The notes under the pieces were generated by a model that saw only the letters and a list, made by a program, of their open reading frames with translations, ran no database searches and was not told the origin of the DNA. Shown here piece by piece: positions 10,515 to 22,016 of a stretch of DNA of 64,000 nt. The first letter of the stretch is position 1. Each line of letters begins with the position of its first letter. The DNA comes from Anisus vortex (Eukaryota; Mollusca; Gastropoda; Planorbidae), in contig OX421506.1 in assembly GCA_949126835.1 (NCBI GenBank), positions 23,273,301 through 23,337,300 of the forward strand, in the 5' to 3' direction. The position numbers were made by a program, and so were the translations under genes.

Positions 10515-11936
10515 CCACCACCCTTCGAAAGTTTTATAATTATTTCTTTTACATTTTAACAATACTAAAAATGTTAATTTTAAGGAATAATTATAAAAGA
10601 AAATATTCCGGGGAAAACAATACAGTTCAATTGGCTATCCCAATAATTCAATCGAACTGATAACAATAACATATAATATATGAAATATAAGTTAATGTTA
10701 TCAAAATGGCTTAACTACAGTCATTCAATCATTCAATTTTTAATTCAAAACAATGGACAATTAAATTGTTTATCTAAATCTTGTATACAAGAAAAATACA
10801 TAGTGATAAATATTATACAATTTAATAATTTCTATTACATGAACATTCCACGTTAATAAAAACTCTCGCGTCTATTTATTTATAAACAAATATCTTTTAC
10901 ATTTGTAATTAAACAACAAGAAAAAAAACTTAATGTCTATTCAGACACGACTTATTTTTCATAAGGAGAAAAAACCAAATGCTCTGATAGAACACATACT
11001 AGGCCTAACTCAATTACAAAACAAAAAAAATACTAGCCCTGACCTAATTTCACTTTACAACAATGGTCATTGCTAATTTTAGACAGTATTTTTTTTCAAG
11101 CCTGTAGGCTGACTAACACATTCTGTGTCGAAACAAAAGATTTCTAGGACAGTATTCTTTTTTCTTTCTCTCCCTCTCTTTTGTTTTCACTCTCTCATTC
11201 CCAATTGATTCTAACAATGTTGACATGGCTATGCAAATTTTTACCTCATCACAGCTTAGGTCAAAAATTGCTACGCGATTAAAAAGTTATCTTTTTAATG
11301 ATCATTATTTCACAACTATTATCTCAAAATTAAATTCATTTATGTTATTTTAAGAAAATTAAACATAGTCTGTTCCAGAATTAAAATAGTTTATAGACAA
11401 TTTCATTAAAAATATTTCAATCTTTCATTTTACCATGACCTTTCTACGTCATTATTTTCTTTTTAAAAGAGTTCACAGCAGTTTTAAATTGAAACATTCT
11501 ATCTTTCATTCAGACATGGATTTACCTAAAACAAATTGGTTAATTTACTTAATTAACTATCAATTAAAGCAAGTTATCATCTTCATACAATCTTAGTATT
11601 AAACAGTAAGTACTTATTTTCTTTAGATTACATTAAAGACATTTCAAATACAATATTATTGACATACATAAGATTAAAGAGCATAGACTATATTTTTTTC
11701 AGACAGAAATCAATTTAACAATTTTTACAAAACAATTGCTGGTCTGAATGGTTCCATATCCGAGCTTTTCAGTTTGGTAAGGTTGGAATCCATTGCTCTT
11801 GTCCATTCCATAAAGGTTTTATTCATAGGTTCTAGGTTCCTGTTACTTTCACAGTGTTCAGGTCTACCCAGTCTTTTGATTGTCAGTACAATTCATTCAA
11901 TCTATTTTAACTAATACAGAAAAAAATAGATTAGTT
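10515..11936 (-). other. Long AT-rich spacer between pol and 3' LTR
   Basis: About 1.4 kb with no recognised coding domain and no long ORF. The intact relative at 29-37 kb has only about 320 bp here. A short open stretch (11735-11890, minus) after the pol stop could be a remnant of a C-terminal extension or an extra ORF. Confidence 0.5.
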
Positions 11937-14707
11937 TTACAATCTGGAAAGATAGTCAGCAATTACGTTTTTTTCTTCCATTCAGATGGCGTATCTCAAT
12001 GCGATATGCCTGTAAAAAGAGGGACCATCTCAATATTCGCTGATTTACAGTGATTTTGGATAAAAAAAACTAAGGGATTGTGATCACAATAGATAACCAC
12101 AGGATGTGGTGATCCACTGATGTAAAAATCAAACTGTTTAAGGGATTTTATAATTCCTAAAAGTTCTTTTTCAATCGTACTATAATTGACTTGATGTTTA
12201 TTAAACTTTTGGGAATAATAACAAAAAGGATGGTCAATTTCATTCTTGTCCTTTTGATAAAGAACAGAACCCATCCCAACATTTGAAGCATCCACCATCA
12301 TAAAAAAGGGATCTTCAAATGAAGGTGAAGTCAATACTGGTGCATGTGATAGAATCAATTTGATCTGTTCAATTGCTTCATCACACTCAGGGGTCCATTT
12401 AAAATTTACATTCTTTTTCAAAAGATCTGTCAATGGACTTGCAATCACTGAAAAATTGGGACAAAACTTTCTATAATACCCGGCCATTCCGAGAAAACTC
12501 CTAATTTGTTTCCGGTTGGTTGGGGCGGATACCTTTTTTATTGCCTCTATTTTTGCATCAACAGGTTTTACTTGACCGTTTCCTACTACATGTCCTAAAT
12601 ATTCCACAGTGGCATGGACAAAATGACTTTTGGCCAGATTAATGGTAAGGTTAGCCATCCTAAGCTTCTCAAAAAGTGCTCTGATTTGTAGAACATGGTT
12701 TTCAAAAGTGTCACTATATACCACTATGTCATCAAGATAGGCCTGACAGTTGGGAATTCCCCTGATGATATGATTTATTAACTTCTGGAAACATGCTGGG
12801 GCATTTTTCATGCCAAAGGGCATCACTTTGTACTTATAAAGGCCATCAGGAGTAACAAAGGTGGATACTTCCTGTGCCCTGGGACTAAGAGGAACCTACC
12901 AATAACCAGTGAGAAGATCTATTTTTGTCATATATTTGGCATTCCCTATCATATCAATTAGATCATTCACCCTTGGGATTGGATAAGAATCAGTTTTAGT
13001 GACTGCGTTTACCTTCCTAAAGTCAGTACAGAACCTGACAGTATTATCTGACTTTGGAACTAAAACTATAGGGGAACACCAGTCACTATTACTAGGGACT
13101 ATCATTCCATTTTCTAACATATATGATATCTCTTTTCTCACCAATTCCAGATGAATTGGATTGATTCGATAAGGATGTTGCCTTATGGGCTTAGTATCTT
13201 CTAATATCACATCATGTTCTATCAGGTTTGTCTGACCAGGAATATCCCGAAACAATAAGGGATAATCTCTAATGACCTCTTTGATCACTGCCTTTTCTGG
13301 TTTAGGTAAGTGACTCAATTTGTTATCCAAATTGCTTAGAACAGTAGAGTTTTGGAGTTTACTACCAGTAAACTTATCTTGTAGCTCATCCTGAACTTCA
13401 GGCTTAATTTGGACAATTGGGGTTATTATTCTAACATTCTCATTTTTTTTTTCTTCAGGTTTCTGAAAGTAAGGTTTCATCATGTTTACATGACATAGTC
13501 TTTTTGTCTTTCTCCTCTCAGGGGTTTTCACTAAATAGTTTACATCATTGATTTTTTTTTCTACCTCATAAGGACCAAAATATTTGGCACTTAAAGGCTG
13601 ACCTGGAGAAGGCAAAAACACTAATACCTTATCTCCTGGGTCAAAAATTCTTTTTTTAGATTTTTTGTCATACCACAATTTCATCTGCCTTTGGGCAGTG
13701 GACAATTTTTTTCTAACAAAATCAAAGGTGTTAAATAAACGATTTTTGTACTTATCTATGTATTTTATCAGTCCAGGGGCATCCGATTCGGTCATCCACG
13801 CTTCTTGAAGTAATTTGAGTGGTCCTCGAACAGTATGTCCAAAGATTAGCTCGAATGGGCTAAATCCAAGGGACTCCTGTACAGCTTCCCTGGCAGCAAA
13901 CAGTACCAAAGGCAGCCCTTTGTCCCAGTCCTTCTGGTACTCAAGACAATAGGTTTTCAACATCGTCTTCATTGTCTGATGGAATCTCTCCAAGGCTCCT
14001 TGACTCTCTGGGTGGTAGGCAGTGGAAGTTCTATGCTCCACGCATAGGGTCTTAAGAGCTTGACTGAATAATTTCGAGGTAAAGTTAGTACCCCGGTCTG
14101 TCTGTACGGATTTAGGCAACCCATATCTAGTGAAAAATTCAGTCAGACTCTCAGCAATCTTCTCCGCAGTGATGCTCCTCAAGGGGATGGCCTCTGGATA
14201 ACGTGTAGACGAGCACATTATAGTAAGAATGTACTGGTGCCCTGACTTTGTCTTAGGTAAAGGTCCAACACAATCAACAATGATGTGGCTGAAGGGCTCA
14301 TCAAACGCAGGTATTGGCTGTAACGGAGCCACTGGAATTACCTGGTTTGGTTTTCCCACCATTTGACACGTATGACAGTTCTTACAGTGACTGACTACGT
14401 CTCTCTTCAGGCCTGGCCAATAAAAATAGGGTAAGATCCTATGGTAGGTCTTTTTTATCCCTAGATGACCTGAAAAAGGAGTGTCATGTGCCACGTATAG
14501 GATGTCACTTCGGTACTTAGGGGGTACCACAATTTGATCCTTGCTCCTCCAATCTTCATCTGTACCAGCGTCCACAGGTTTCCATCTTCGCATTAGTATG
14601 TCATGGTCTATATAGTAATAGACATCATCAGTAGGAGTTTCTTTCTCGTCCACAGCTTTTTCACGCAACTGTAGCAACTCTGGGTCTACTTTCTGCTCAG
14701 CAATCAA
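11937..14707 (-). pseudogene. Gmr1-like Pol (integrase-RT-RNase H), inactivated
   Basis: From 14707 downward: integrase zinc-binding HHCC region (HDTPFSGHLGIKKT, CKNCHTCQ), DDE core (IVDCVGPL, VQTDRGTNF, GALERFHQT), a C-terminal basic region, then RT (VRFCTDFRKVNAVT, IDLLTGYW), a stop at 12896-12898, then MPFGMKNAPACFQK, YLDDIVVYSD and RNase H (FFMMVDASNVGMGSVLYQ, TIEKELLGI, CDHNPLVF). The stop is in frame with the continuation and sits where GYWQVPL is expected, so a single CAG-to-TAG change broke the ORF. Near the end, two shifts at a T8 run (about 12065) and an A7 run (about 11970) are needed to read LRWSLFLQAYRIEIRHLNG and IADYLSRL. These homopolymer shifts could be real or assembly errors. 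Upstream gag and protease are absent. Confidence 0.85.
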
Positions 14708-14766
14708 CTGATTTCGTGACGATCTATTTGATTGTGGATTTTCTTGATGACCATCGACAATAGCTA

Positions 14767-15155
14767 TGCCACTAAAAACAAGCTGCAGGCGTTCGAAAAT
14801 AAATGCATGTGAAAAATCCTTCGAATCTCCTGCCTAGAACACATAAATAATGAGTATGTCTGGGACAGAATATCCACAATTCTCAAGGGCCCTCAAGAAA
14901 TCTTTATGACTACAATCAAGTTGCGCAGGCTGCAAGGCACCGTAGCAGGTGTACATCGGAGAGGACGACAAGCGGGAAATGCTGGTCCGACAATATAAAA
15001 GATTGGACAGGGCTGCAGTTGACTGAACTATTGACAGCCGCTCAAGATAGGCAAAAAGTGGAGAAAGATGACTGCTGAGGTGTCTCTTCCCTCCCTCCTT
15101 CCCCCCCTCCCCCAACGACCATAACGGTCAAGGGTATGGTGATGATTCTGACGGT
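14767..15155 (+). pseudogene. RTE LINE 3' end (RT C-terminus), degenerate
   Basis: Plus-strand reading with stops: NKLQAFENKC, then NNEYVWDRISTI, GPQEIFMTTIKLRRLQGT, RRGRQAGNAG and RQKWRKMTAEVSLPS. This is the C-terminal region of RTE-like LINE proteins (NKCLRRI...EYVWDRI...RRGRQ...AAQDRQKWR). It is followed by a gatgattctgacggtg-type tail. It abuts the truncated end of the LTR element. Confidence 0.75.
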
Positions 15156-15226
15156 GTTATATCTATTCGATTAAAATAATACAATAGGCCTAATAATTAT
15201 ACAAAAATTACTTGATTCACAATCTA

Positions 15227-15818
15227 TTGACAAGTCTTAACGATTATGCAGGCATAAACGGTCACAAAGAAGTACATTTCCGGTCTTATTCGTTCATTTT
15301 CTTCGAAACATGTCTGTGTGCTACGTTACTGGTTGTACGAAAATATGTAGAGAATTAAATTTTATTTCATTTCATAACGATGGCGCCAAAAGAAAACGAT
15401 GGATTGTGAATGTCAGATTTGAAGAATCACCTATTTAAAATCCCCAAATAATTGCTTGATGCAAAAGAATTTTCGTGTTGTTGTTTTTTATAAATATCCG
15501 CATTGTGTTTTTTTAATTACCAAGGACGCAACTGTTGACTAAATAATTTTATAAACAAAAGCTAAATTTAACCAAACGCGACCAACGCTTTGAATATTAA
15601 TTATCGCCGACTGAATTTTGATTTTAAAAACGGATTCCTCATAACTAATCTTGTAGCCGTTGTATATTTCTAAAAGACCAGAACTGGCTGTCGATGTTGA
15701 AATCAATTGTCAAACAGCACCAAAAGCATGGTTTTTGTTTACGAAAATGGCGGTAATTTTCACCGGAAGTTCACGATCATTACAGTTCAAAAGGTCTCAC
15801 CTAATTAAGACTCGTCAA
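15227..15818 (+). mobile_element. DNA element with THAP half-domain, copy 1
   Basis: 592 bp bounded by ttgacaagtcttaa and ttaagactcgtcaa (14-bp inverted repeats, one mismatch). A second copy, highly similar throughout, lies at 25859-26724. The superfamily is unresolved: THAP zinc fingers are typical of P-type and some other transposases, but I cannot identify a clear target duplication. Confidence 0.72.
15310..15438 (+). pseudogene. Half THAP zinc-finger ORF, 42 aa
   Basis: Starts MSVCYVTGCTKICRELNF, continuing with an SFHNDG and KRKRWIVNVR block. C-x4-C followed by FH/FP and R-x-x-W matches the first half of a THAP (C2CH) DNA-binding domain. The second Cys and His of the motif are missing because of a TAA at 15436. 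It could be a first exon whose splice partner was lost, or a pseudogene carried by a MITE. Confidence 0.6.
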
Positions 15819-16329
15819 TAAACCCCATAAAGCACTTTAAAAGTTGTATTCATTTTGTGATCTTTTTTTTTTTCATTTATACCGATTCTGACATTTGAAT
15901 ACAGTGGTGTGTTCGTTCTCAAATAAACTCATTATTAGCACACAATGATAGCTTATATGCAACCAATAGCAAAGCAAAAACAACAGCAACAAACTCACGT
16001 CAGCATCTAACATAAATACATTAAAATACACCATAAAAAAACACCAACGAATGAATAGAAAGTTGTTTCATATTTTATAACAAAATATCAAATTGTACTT
16101 ATTATAAAACAGTGTTTAAACAATAATAATATAAGAATAACAAAACAAAAAGTTCGAGTCCACAACCGTGATAATGAAACATATTAACATAATCATATAT
16201 ATTATGAATATTGAGCCATGTAACTATACTCTTTTTAAAATAAATTAATACTACAGTTTGAAATTGCATCTTTTTGTTGTTTGTGTGTTACATGTTACAA
16301 AAAACATAACAAGAGAGACAGTTAACAGT
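15819..16329. other. AT-rich spacer, no gene seen
   Basis: No ORF, RNA motif or element end recognised. It forms the 3' flank of gene 1 on the minus strand. Confidence 0.6.
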
Positions 16330-16334
16330 TTATT
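16329..16334 (-). promoter_or_regulatory. Poly(A) signal overlapping the stop codon of gene 1
   Basis: On the minus strand the last codon and stop read GAA TAA AC, so AATAAA contains the stop TAA. No better signal was found in the next 300 bases, so the 3' UTR may be very short. Confidence 0.4.
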
Positions 16335-16509
16335 CGCCACCTCCGCCCCCATCGTCCCCGCCCCCGTCGTTGCCCCCAGCATCGTCGCCTCCATCGTCGT
16401 TTCCTCCGCCACCATCGTCGCCGCCCCCGATGTCCCCACCATCATCTCCGCCATCGTCTTTACTTTTGTGTACTTTCACCTGCGTCTTGCGCTGGCCAGG
16501 TTCTATGGA
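16330..16509 (-). CDS. MGC-family gene 1, terminal exon (Asp/Gly-rich tail)
   Basis: Terminal exon on the minus strand. The acceptor at 16510-16511 (tttacaacactttcag) is canonical with a pyrimidine-containing tract. Joined in phase 0 to the microexon 22002-22016, it gives a 64-aa protein: MGCSM, a basic segment (SIEPGQRKTQVKVHKSK), then about 42 residues almost only Asp and Gly with a few Asn, Ile and Ala, ending GGGGGE. Gly2/Cys3 predict N-myristoylation plus palmitoylation, and the adjacent basic patch would help membrane binding; the acidic tail is predicted disordered. Function is unknown. Codons are GC-rich against AT-rich surroundings. The alternative is a simple GAC/GGC repeat with chance ORF, but the splice acceptor, the stop and the parallel with genes 2 and 3 argue for a gene. 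Confidence 0.66.
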   Translation of the reverse strand, partial: SIEPGQRKTQVKVHKSKDDGGDDGGDIGGGDDGGGGNDDGGDDAGGNDGGGDDGGGGGE

Positions 16510-16992
16510 CTGAAAGTGTTGTAAATAAATGTTCAGAAAGCACACTTTTACATTGATTGTTGTTTTATAAGGTTTCATTAATCATTCATTAGTTTATTTA
16601 CAATATATTTTTTGACATCTTCGATTTTTTTGCTTATCTTATAACTAAGGCTTACTAAGCCATAGCCGGAAAACGCCAGCGGCATTCCTTAAAGGGTAGA
16701 TTTTAAAAAGAATATGTTATACAAATATTATATCATGACTTGTTTCAGACTTGTTTATATAACTCATTTCACGCCCCAAGTGTCCATGAAACAGAATAAG
16801 AGTTCAGATTGTAATCTTTGATTAGGGAATAAGCGGTTCAAGTGTTTCTATCTATAAATTCACATAGTTATCTTTGTTTAGGGACAAAGAGTTTCAAGTC
16901 TCCATAAATTCACATAAATATCATTGTTTAAGGTATACGACTTTCAAGAGTTTCTATATGTGTGTCTCTTTGAGTTTTTATTCACTCACTCT

Positions 16993-18765
16993 ATCAGCCT
17001 GTCTATGTAATCTCTGTTATCAGTCTGTCTATGTAATCTCTGTTATCAGCCTGTCTATGTAATCTCTGTTATCAGCCTGTCTATGTAATCTCTGTTATCA
17101 GCCTGTCTATGTAATCTCTTTTATCAGCCTGTCTATGTAATCTCTTTTGTCAGCCTGTCTATGTAATCTCTTTTATCAGCCTGTCTATGTAATCTGTTTT
17201 ATCAGCCTGTCTATGTAATCTGTTTTGTCAGCCTGTCTATGTAATCTCTTTTATCAGCCTGTCTATGTAATCTCTTTTGTCAGCCTGTCTATGTAATCTC
17301 TTTTATCAGCCTGTCTATGTAATCTGTTTTATCAGCCTGTCTATGTAATCTCTTTTATCAGCCTGTCTATGTAATCTCTTTTGTCAGCCTGTCTATGTAA
17401 TCTGTTTTGTCAGCCTGTCTATGTAATCTCTTTTGTCAGCCTGTCTATGTAATCTCTTTTGTCGGCCTGTCTATGTAATCTGTTTTGTCAGCCTGTCTAT
17501 GTAATCTCTTTTATCATGCTGTCTATGTAATCTCTTTTGTCAGCCTGTCTATGTAATCTCTTTTGTCAGCCTGTCTATGTAATCTCTTTTGTCAGCCTGT
17601 CTATGTAATCTGTTTTGTCAGCCTGTCTATGTAATCTCTTTTGTCAGCCTGTCTATGTAATCTCTTTTGTCAGCCTGTCTATGTAATCTCTTTTGTCAGC
17701 CTGTCTATGTAATCTCTTTTGTCAGCCTGTCTATGTAATCTGTTTTGTCAGCCTGTCTATGTAATCTCTTTTATCATGCTGTCTATGTAATCTGTTTTGT
17801 CAGCCTGTCTATGTAATCTCTTTTGTCAGCCTGTCTATGTAATCTCTTTTATCATGCTGTCTATGTAATCTGTTTTGTCAGCCTGTCTATGTAATCTCTT
17901 TTGTCAGCCTGTCTATGTAATCTCTTTTGTCAGCCTGTCTATGTAATCTGTTTTGTCAGCCTGTCTATGTAATCTCTTTTATCATGCTGTCTATGTAATC
18001 TGTTTTGTCAGCCTGTCTATGTAATCTGTTTTGTCAGCCTGTCTATGTAATCTGTTTTGTCAGCATGTCTATGTAATCTCTTTTATCATGCTGTCTATGT
18101 AATCTGTTTTGTCAGCCTGTCTATGTAATCTCTTTTGTCAGCCTGTCTATGTAATCTCTTTTGTCAGCCTGTCTATGTAATCTGTTTTGTCAGCCTGTCT
18201 ATGTAATCTCTTTTATCATGCTGTCTATGTAATCTGTTTTGTCAGCCTGTCTATGTAATCTCTTTTGTCAGCCTGTCTATGTAATCTCTTTTGTCAGCCT
18301 GTCTATGTAATCTGTTTTGTCAGCCTGTCTATGTAATCTCTTTTATCATGCTGTCTATGTAATCTGTTTTGTCAGCCTGTCTATGTAATCTGTTTTATCA
18401 GCCTGTCTATGTAATCTCTTTTGTCAGCCTGTCTATGTAATCTCTTTTGTCAGCCTGTCTATGTAATCTGTTTTGTCAGCCTGTCTATGTAATCTCTTTT
18501 ATCATGCTGTCTATGTAATCTCTTTTGTCAGCCTGTCTATGTAATCTGTTTTGTCAGCCTGTCTATGTAATCTCTTTTATCATGCTGTCTATGTAATCTG
18601 TTTTGTCAGCCTGTCTATGTAATCTCTTTTATCATGCTGTCTATGTAATCTGTTTTGTCAGCCTGTCTATGTAATCTCTTTTATCATGCTGTCTATGTAA
18701 TCTGTTTTGTCAGCCTGTCTATGTAATCTCTTTTGTCAGCCTCTCTAAGCTATATAATCTCTTTC
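16993..18765. repeat. 26-bp satellite array, about 67 copies
   Basis: Unit cagcctgtctatgtaatctc followed by ttttgt. The main variants are ctctttt/ctgtttt and a tcatgctg form that recurs at intervals of several units, giving a visible higher-order pattern from about 17500 on. Edges decay at 16990 and after 18745. It lies within the predicted intron of gene 1. Confidence 0.97.
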
Positions 18766-19813
18766 ATAAGCCTTTCTATGTGGGCCTGATATCTTTTAGA
18801 AGCCTTTCTAAGTAATCTTTTTTATAAGCTTTTCTATGTAATCTCTTTTGTATTATCCATGCAATCCCTTTTATCAACTTATGTAATCAATTTGTCAACG
18901 TATCTCATTTTGCAGTCTAAGTAATCTTTTTTTCTTAGCCTATGTAATCACCTTTGTCAGCATTCTATGTAATCTATTTGTTGCCATACCTGTTCATAAT
19001 TTTTTTTAAAAAAAACGTCATCCAAACAACGTTTTTGATCCAATTAAAATCGACCAAATTGATGAACATACTGCAACAATTAGCTTTCAAGGAACTAAAC
19101 GCTCCACAGCACCAGAACAAAGTAACCCACCCACTGTTACAACGTGTTGTTACAGAAATAAGGCAACACAATGATTTTTGTTTCCTTTGACAACAGCAAC
19201 CATGATGGCTGCTTAGTGCAGGATTTTATCGATTATTGTACTGTCATACAATAATCTTAGATCAAGTAGACCATTTTTATAATTGTTGTCTTAAAACTAT
19301 TTTACGAATGGTTGAGCAGTCTTTATTGTTAAGCCTATTGAGTTTGACCTAATTTTACACATTGGCCCTCCCCATTCCACCCACTTTTCTCCGACGGTGA
19401 TATTACGCAAGCCTATACACGTTTATATATATCAATGAAAAAACAAATCGATTTCAGTTTGAGTCTTGAATTTAGTGCTTTGGTGCCCTTCAAAGAGGCG
19501 TAAATAGAGAAAATGGCACCTGGCGCAAAGGGAGAGGGAGTAGAAAATGGGCGTTTATCTAGATTGTTAGTTGTTCTTTATTAGTAAAGTTCTTGGACAC
19601 GGTAGTGTTAAACTCTTTTTTTATTTCTTTTAAAATTTTAATCGATAAGAAATTAACTAAGTTTTGTCAGCTAATTTTATTTATTTTAATATTCATTTTT
19701 AAGAGTCATTTTAGCAACTATTTAAACTTTAGTGACCACCCTCCACCATTTCCCCCTCTAGTTAAACTACAGGTCGTCTCGACCACATTATACCTTATCT
19801 TATCTTATTCATA
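18766..19813. other. Spacer with decaying satellite copies, no gene seen
   Basis: 18766-18970 holds diverged units of the 26-bp satellite (agcctttctatgtaatct). The rest is AT-rich with only short chance ORFs. Confidence 0.6.
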
Positions 19814-21085
19814 ATACTGTGGAGACCCCGATAGAACCGAGGAAAGAGTCCACAATTTAAATACACATAAAATGAAAAGCATCACAAACAACAATTATAA
19901 ACAGGTGACAGAGTGTCACTTTAGGTTTTTAGACCAGCCCTTCAGTGACGATTTAAAAGCCTGAACTGTAGGGGCAGTGATGGAGGCCTGGTCCAGGGTG
20001 TTCCACAGCCTAATGGCTGACGGAAAAAAAAGAATATTTGTAGACGTCGGTGCGTGCATGTGGGACATGCAGCTTGAGCTGGTGGCCTCGGGTAGAGCGG
20101 GACACCTGTTGGATTCGGCCTGGCTGAGTGGACATTTCCACGTGGCGGTTCACGATCTTGTAAACAGTGGTGACCTTGTTTATCGCTCTGCGATGATGTA
20201 GGGGCTCCAGTTGAAGTTGGGCCACCAAAGCTGAGGCGCTAGTTTTAAGGCCGTAATCCTGTAAGATACGACGTGCCGCTCGACGTTGGGTCATCTCCAG
20301 CTTAGATATCAGGTGTTGTTGATGAGGATCCCATACAGTCGATGCGTACTCCAGGATGGGACGAGCTAAACTTTTATAACAATGGGTCTGGATCCTGGTG
20401 GAGCATCCCTTGAGGTTCCTTTGGACGAAGGCGCAAGCTCTATTTGCTTTGGCAGCAATAGATTGGACATGTGTGCCCCAGTGGAGTTTTTCTGTGATGT
20501 TCACTCCAAGGTACATGGCATCTGATACCCTCTCAAGAGTGTGACCATTCAAGGTATAGCTGGTGGGGATCCTAGACCTCTTCCTTGAAATAGAGAGGAG
20601 GTTGCACTTATCAACATTGAACGTCATTTGCCATTTCGATTCCCAGGTCTCCAACCTATTGAGGTCGCCCTGTAGATATAAAGCATCATTGGGGCTCTCG
20701 ATGTGAGAATACAGGACGGTATCATCTGCAAAAAGCCGAACCCTGGCGTGGATCCCGTTTCCCAGGTCATTGATGTAGATCAAGAACAGAGTGGGCCCCA
20801 GCACCGAACCCTGTGGAACTCCAGACATGACCGGACCAAAGAAGGAGCTCTCACCTTCCACGACGACGTGTTGAGTGCGGCTGAAAAGGAAATTTTCAAT
20901 CCATCTTTTGGTCTGACCTCTTATTCCGTAGTAGTCCAGCTTGAGGAGAAGACGTTGGTGAGGGACCTTATCACAGGCCTTGGAAAAATCCAATAGTATG
21001 GTGTCGATATCCAGCGGTAAAGTGTAGAAGCAGCCACACAGTTCCTGACTGCTTTCGAAGTGCTGAGCAATGGGAGTCGGGGATG
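19814..21085 (-). mobile_element. 5'-truncated LINE (CR1/Jockey-like)
   Basis: Minus-strand LINE: RT from about 21060 to 19919, a 3' UTR with tccacagtattatg, and a (gataa)n-type tail at 19796-19814. Another 3' end with the same cctcggt...gtctccacag words is at 51240-51290, so this is a family. The 5' end is cut near a G-run at 21086-21099. Confidence 0.8.
19919..21060 (-). pseudogene. LINE reverse transcriptase fragment, one frameshift
   Basis: Open to 20010, then a shift at a T8 run (about 20030) restores the C-terminus SAIRLWNTLDQASITAP and FKSSLKGWSKNLK. RT motifs: TILLDFSKACDKVPHQ, SGVPQGSVLGPTLFLIYIND, the catalytic RLFADDTVLYS, YLGVNITEKLHWGTHV, and the end motif RPILEYASTVWDPH. N-terminal endonuclease and fingers are missing by 5' truncation. 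Confidence 0.85.
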
Positions 21086-22001
21086 GGGGGGGGGGGGTCA
21101 CTTAAATAGATCTTTTAAAATCTCTTGATATAGCCACTTTATGTATTTTAAATTAGCCTCTTCACATTGCAAATTAATAAACTCGACATAGTCTTTGAAT
21201 TAATATTAAAAATCTAGATAATAGGCCCCTATAGTCATAACATTGTATAAGCTTTTCCCGACAGCGTCGTATCTATAATTTTAGACCCCAAGACAAATTT
21301 CGGACCCAATATGGCTTCATTTGACTTATACTTTTACATACGTTTCTTCTAGAAAGAAGATTATTGCGTCCTACGCACATCCGTGGTTTGAGTCTAGTCC
21401 TGTGGTTGCAATCACACGCACTAGTAACCAACATGTAGATTTTCTTACTGGCTGGCAGTGGGTCAGGGGAAAAGGTTTTCCTGCTTGCACTCGTTAAAAT
21501 AAACTGATGTAGACGACATTCATGGCCGACTGGTTCAAAACTTATCTTCGATAATTTGTTTAAAACGCTAACGAAACTCCGAAATTGGAAGATATTAACA
21601 TATGATTCAGACCAAAAAATATTACATGATAAGAATAAATACTGTAATTATATCCGTGTTTAAGTGATTTATATGTCCATTTTCTCGAGATAAGTAAAAA
21701 ATTCTTTGCTTATAGTTTTCTTTTGATTAATTACTAATTGTTCTCGTGTATTTCTTTAATAAATTTCAACGTGAACAATCACGATAATAGAAAAAAATTC
21801 TTAGTAGAAACAAATGCCTTGTGACTTGAGCTAAAATTTTATTTTGCTCACATGCAAAGGGGGGGGGGGGGGGGGGATAGATAAGCTAAATTGTACACAC
21901 GAAAAGAGAGGTGGTGTTCCAAAAAATGGGATATGAAAATATTATATTTTGTGTGTGTCTGAGTAAATAAATTGCACCCAACACAATAAAAGCCTACTTA
22001 C
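21086..22001. other. Spacer, mostly unassigned
   Basis: Contains a short LINE 3' fragment in minus orientation (about 21340-21500: gaagattattgcgtcctacg, shared with 41440 and, reversed, with 40960 and 43650) and a G16-17 run near 21860. No ORF supported. Confidence 0.55.
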
Positions 22002-22016
22002 CATGCTGCACCCCAT
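22002..22016 (-). CDS. MGC-family gene 1, microexon encoding MGCSM
   Basis: Minus strand ATG GGG TGC AGC ATG followed directly by the donor gtaagt. The 15-nt coding exon ends in phase 0, matching the phase-0 acceptor at 16510. Start context is cctccATGG. The encoded MGCS is a myristoylation/palmitoylation signal. The predicted intron is 5.5 kb and contains the 26-bp satellite and a LINE. Any 5' non-coding exon cannot be seen. Confidence 0.58.

Larger units (their letters stand above)
9900..14766 (-). mobile_element. 5'-truncated Gmr1-like Ty3/gypsy LTR retrotransposon
   Basis: Minus orientation. 3' LTR at 9900-10514, pol at 11937-14707, and the upstream part (gag, protease, 5' LTR) missing; an RTE LINE tail abuts at about 14767. 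The order of readable pol domains is integrase, then reverse transcriptase, then RNase H. Most Ty3/gypsy elements have integrase last; integrase-first is the Gmr1-type (Ty1/copia-like) arrangement. Confidence 0.85.

Noticed and set aside
16993..18765. CRISPR-like regular repeats
   Set aside because: Units are contiguous 26-bp tandem copies without unique spacers, in eukaryotic DNA with no cas genes.
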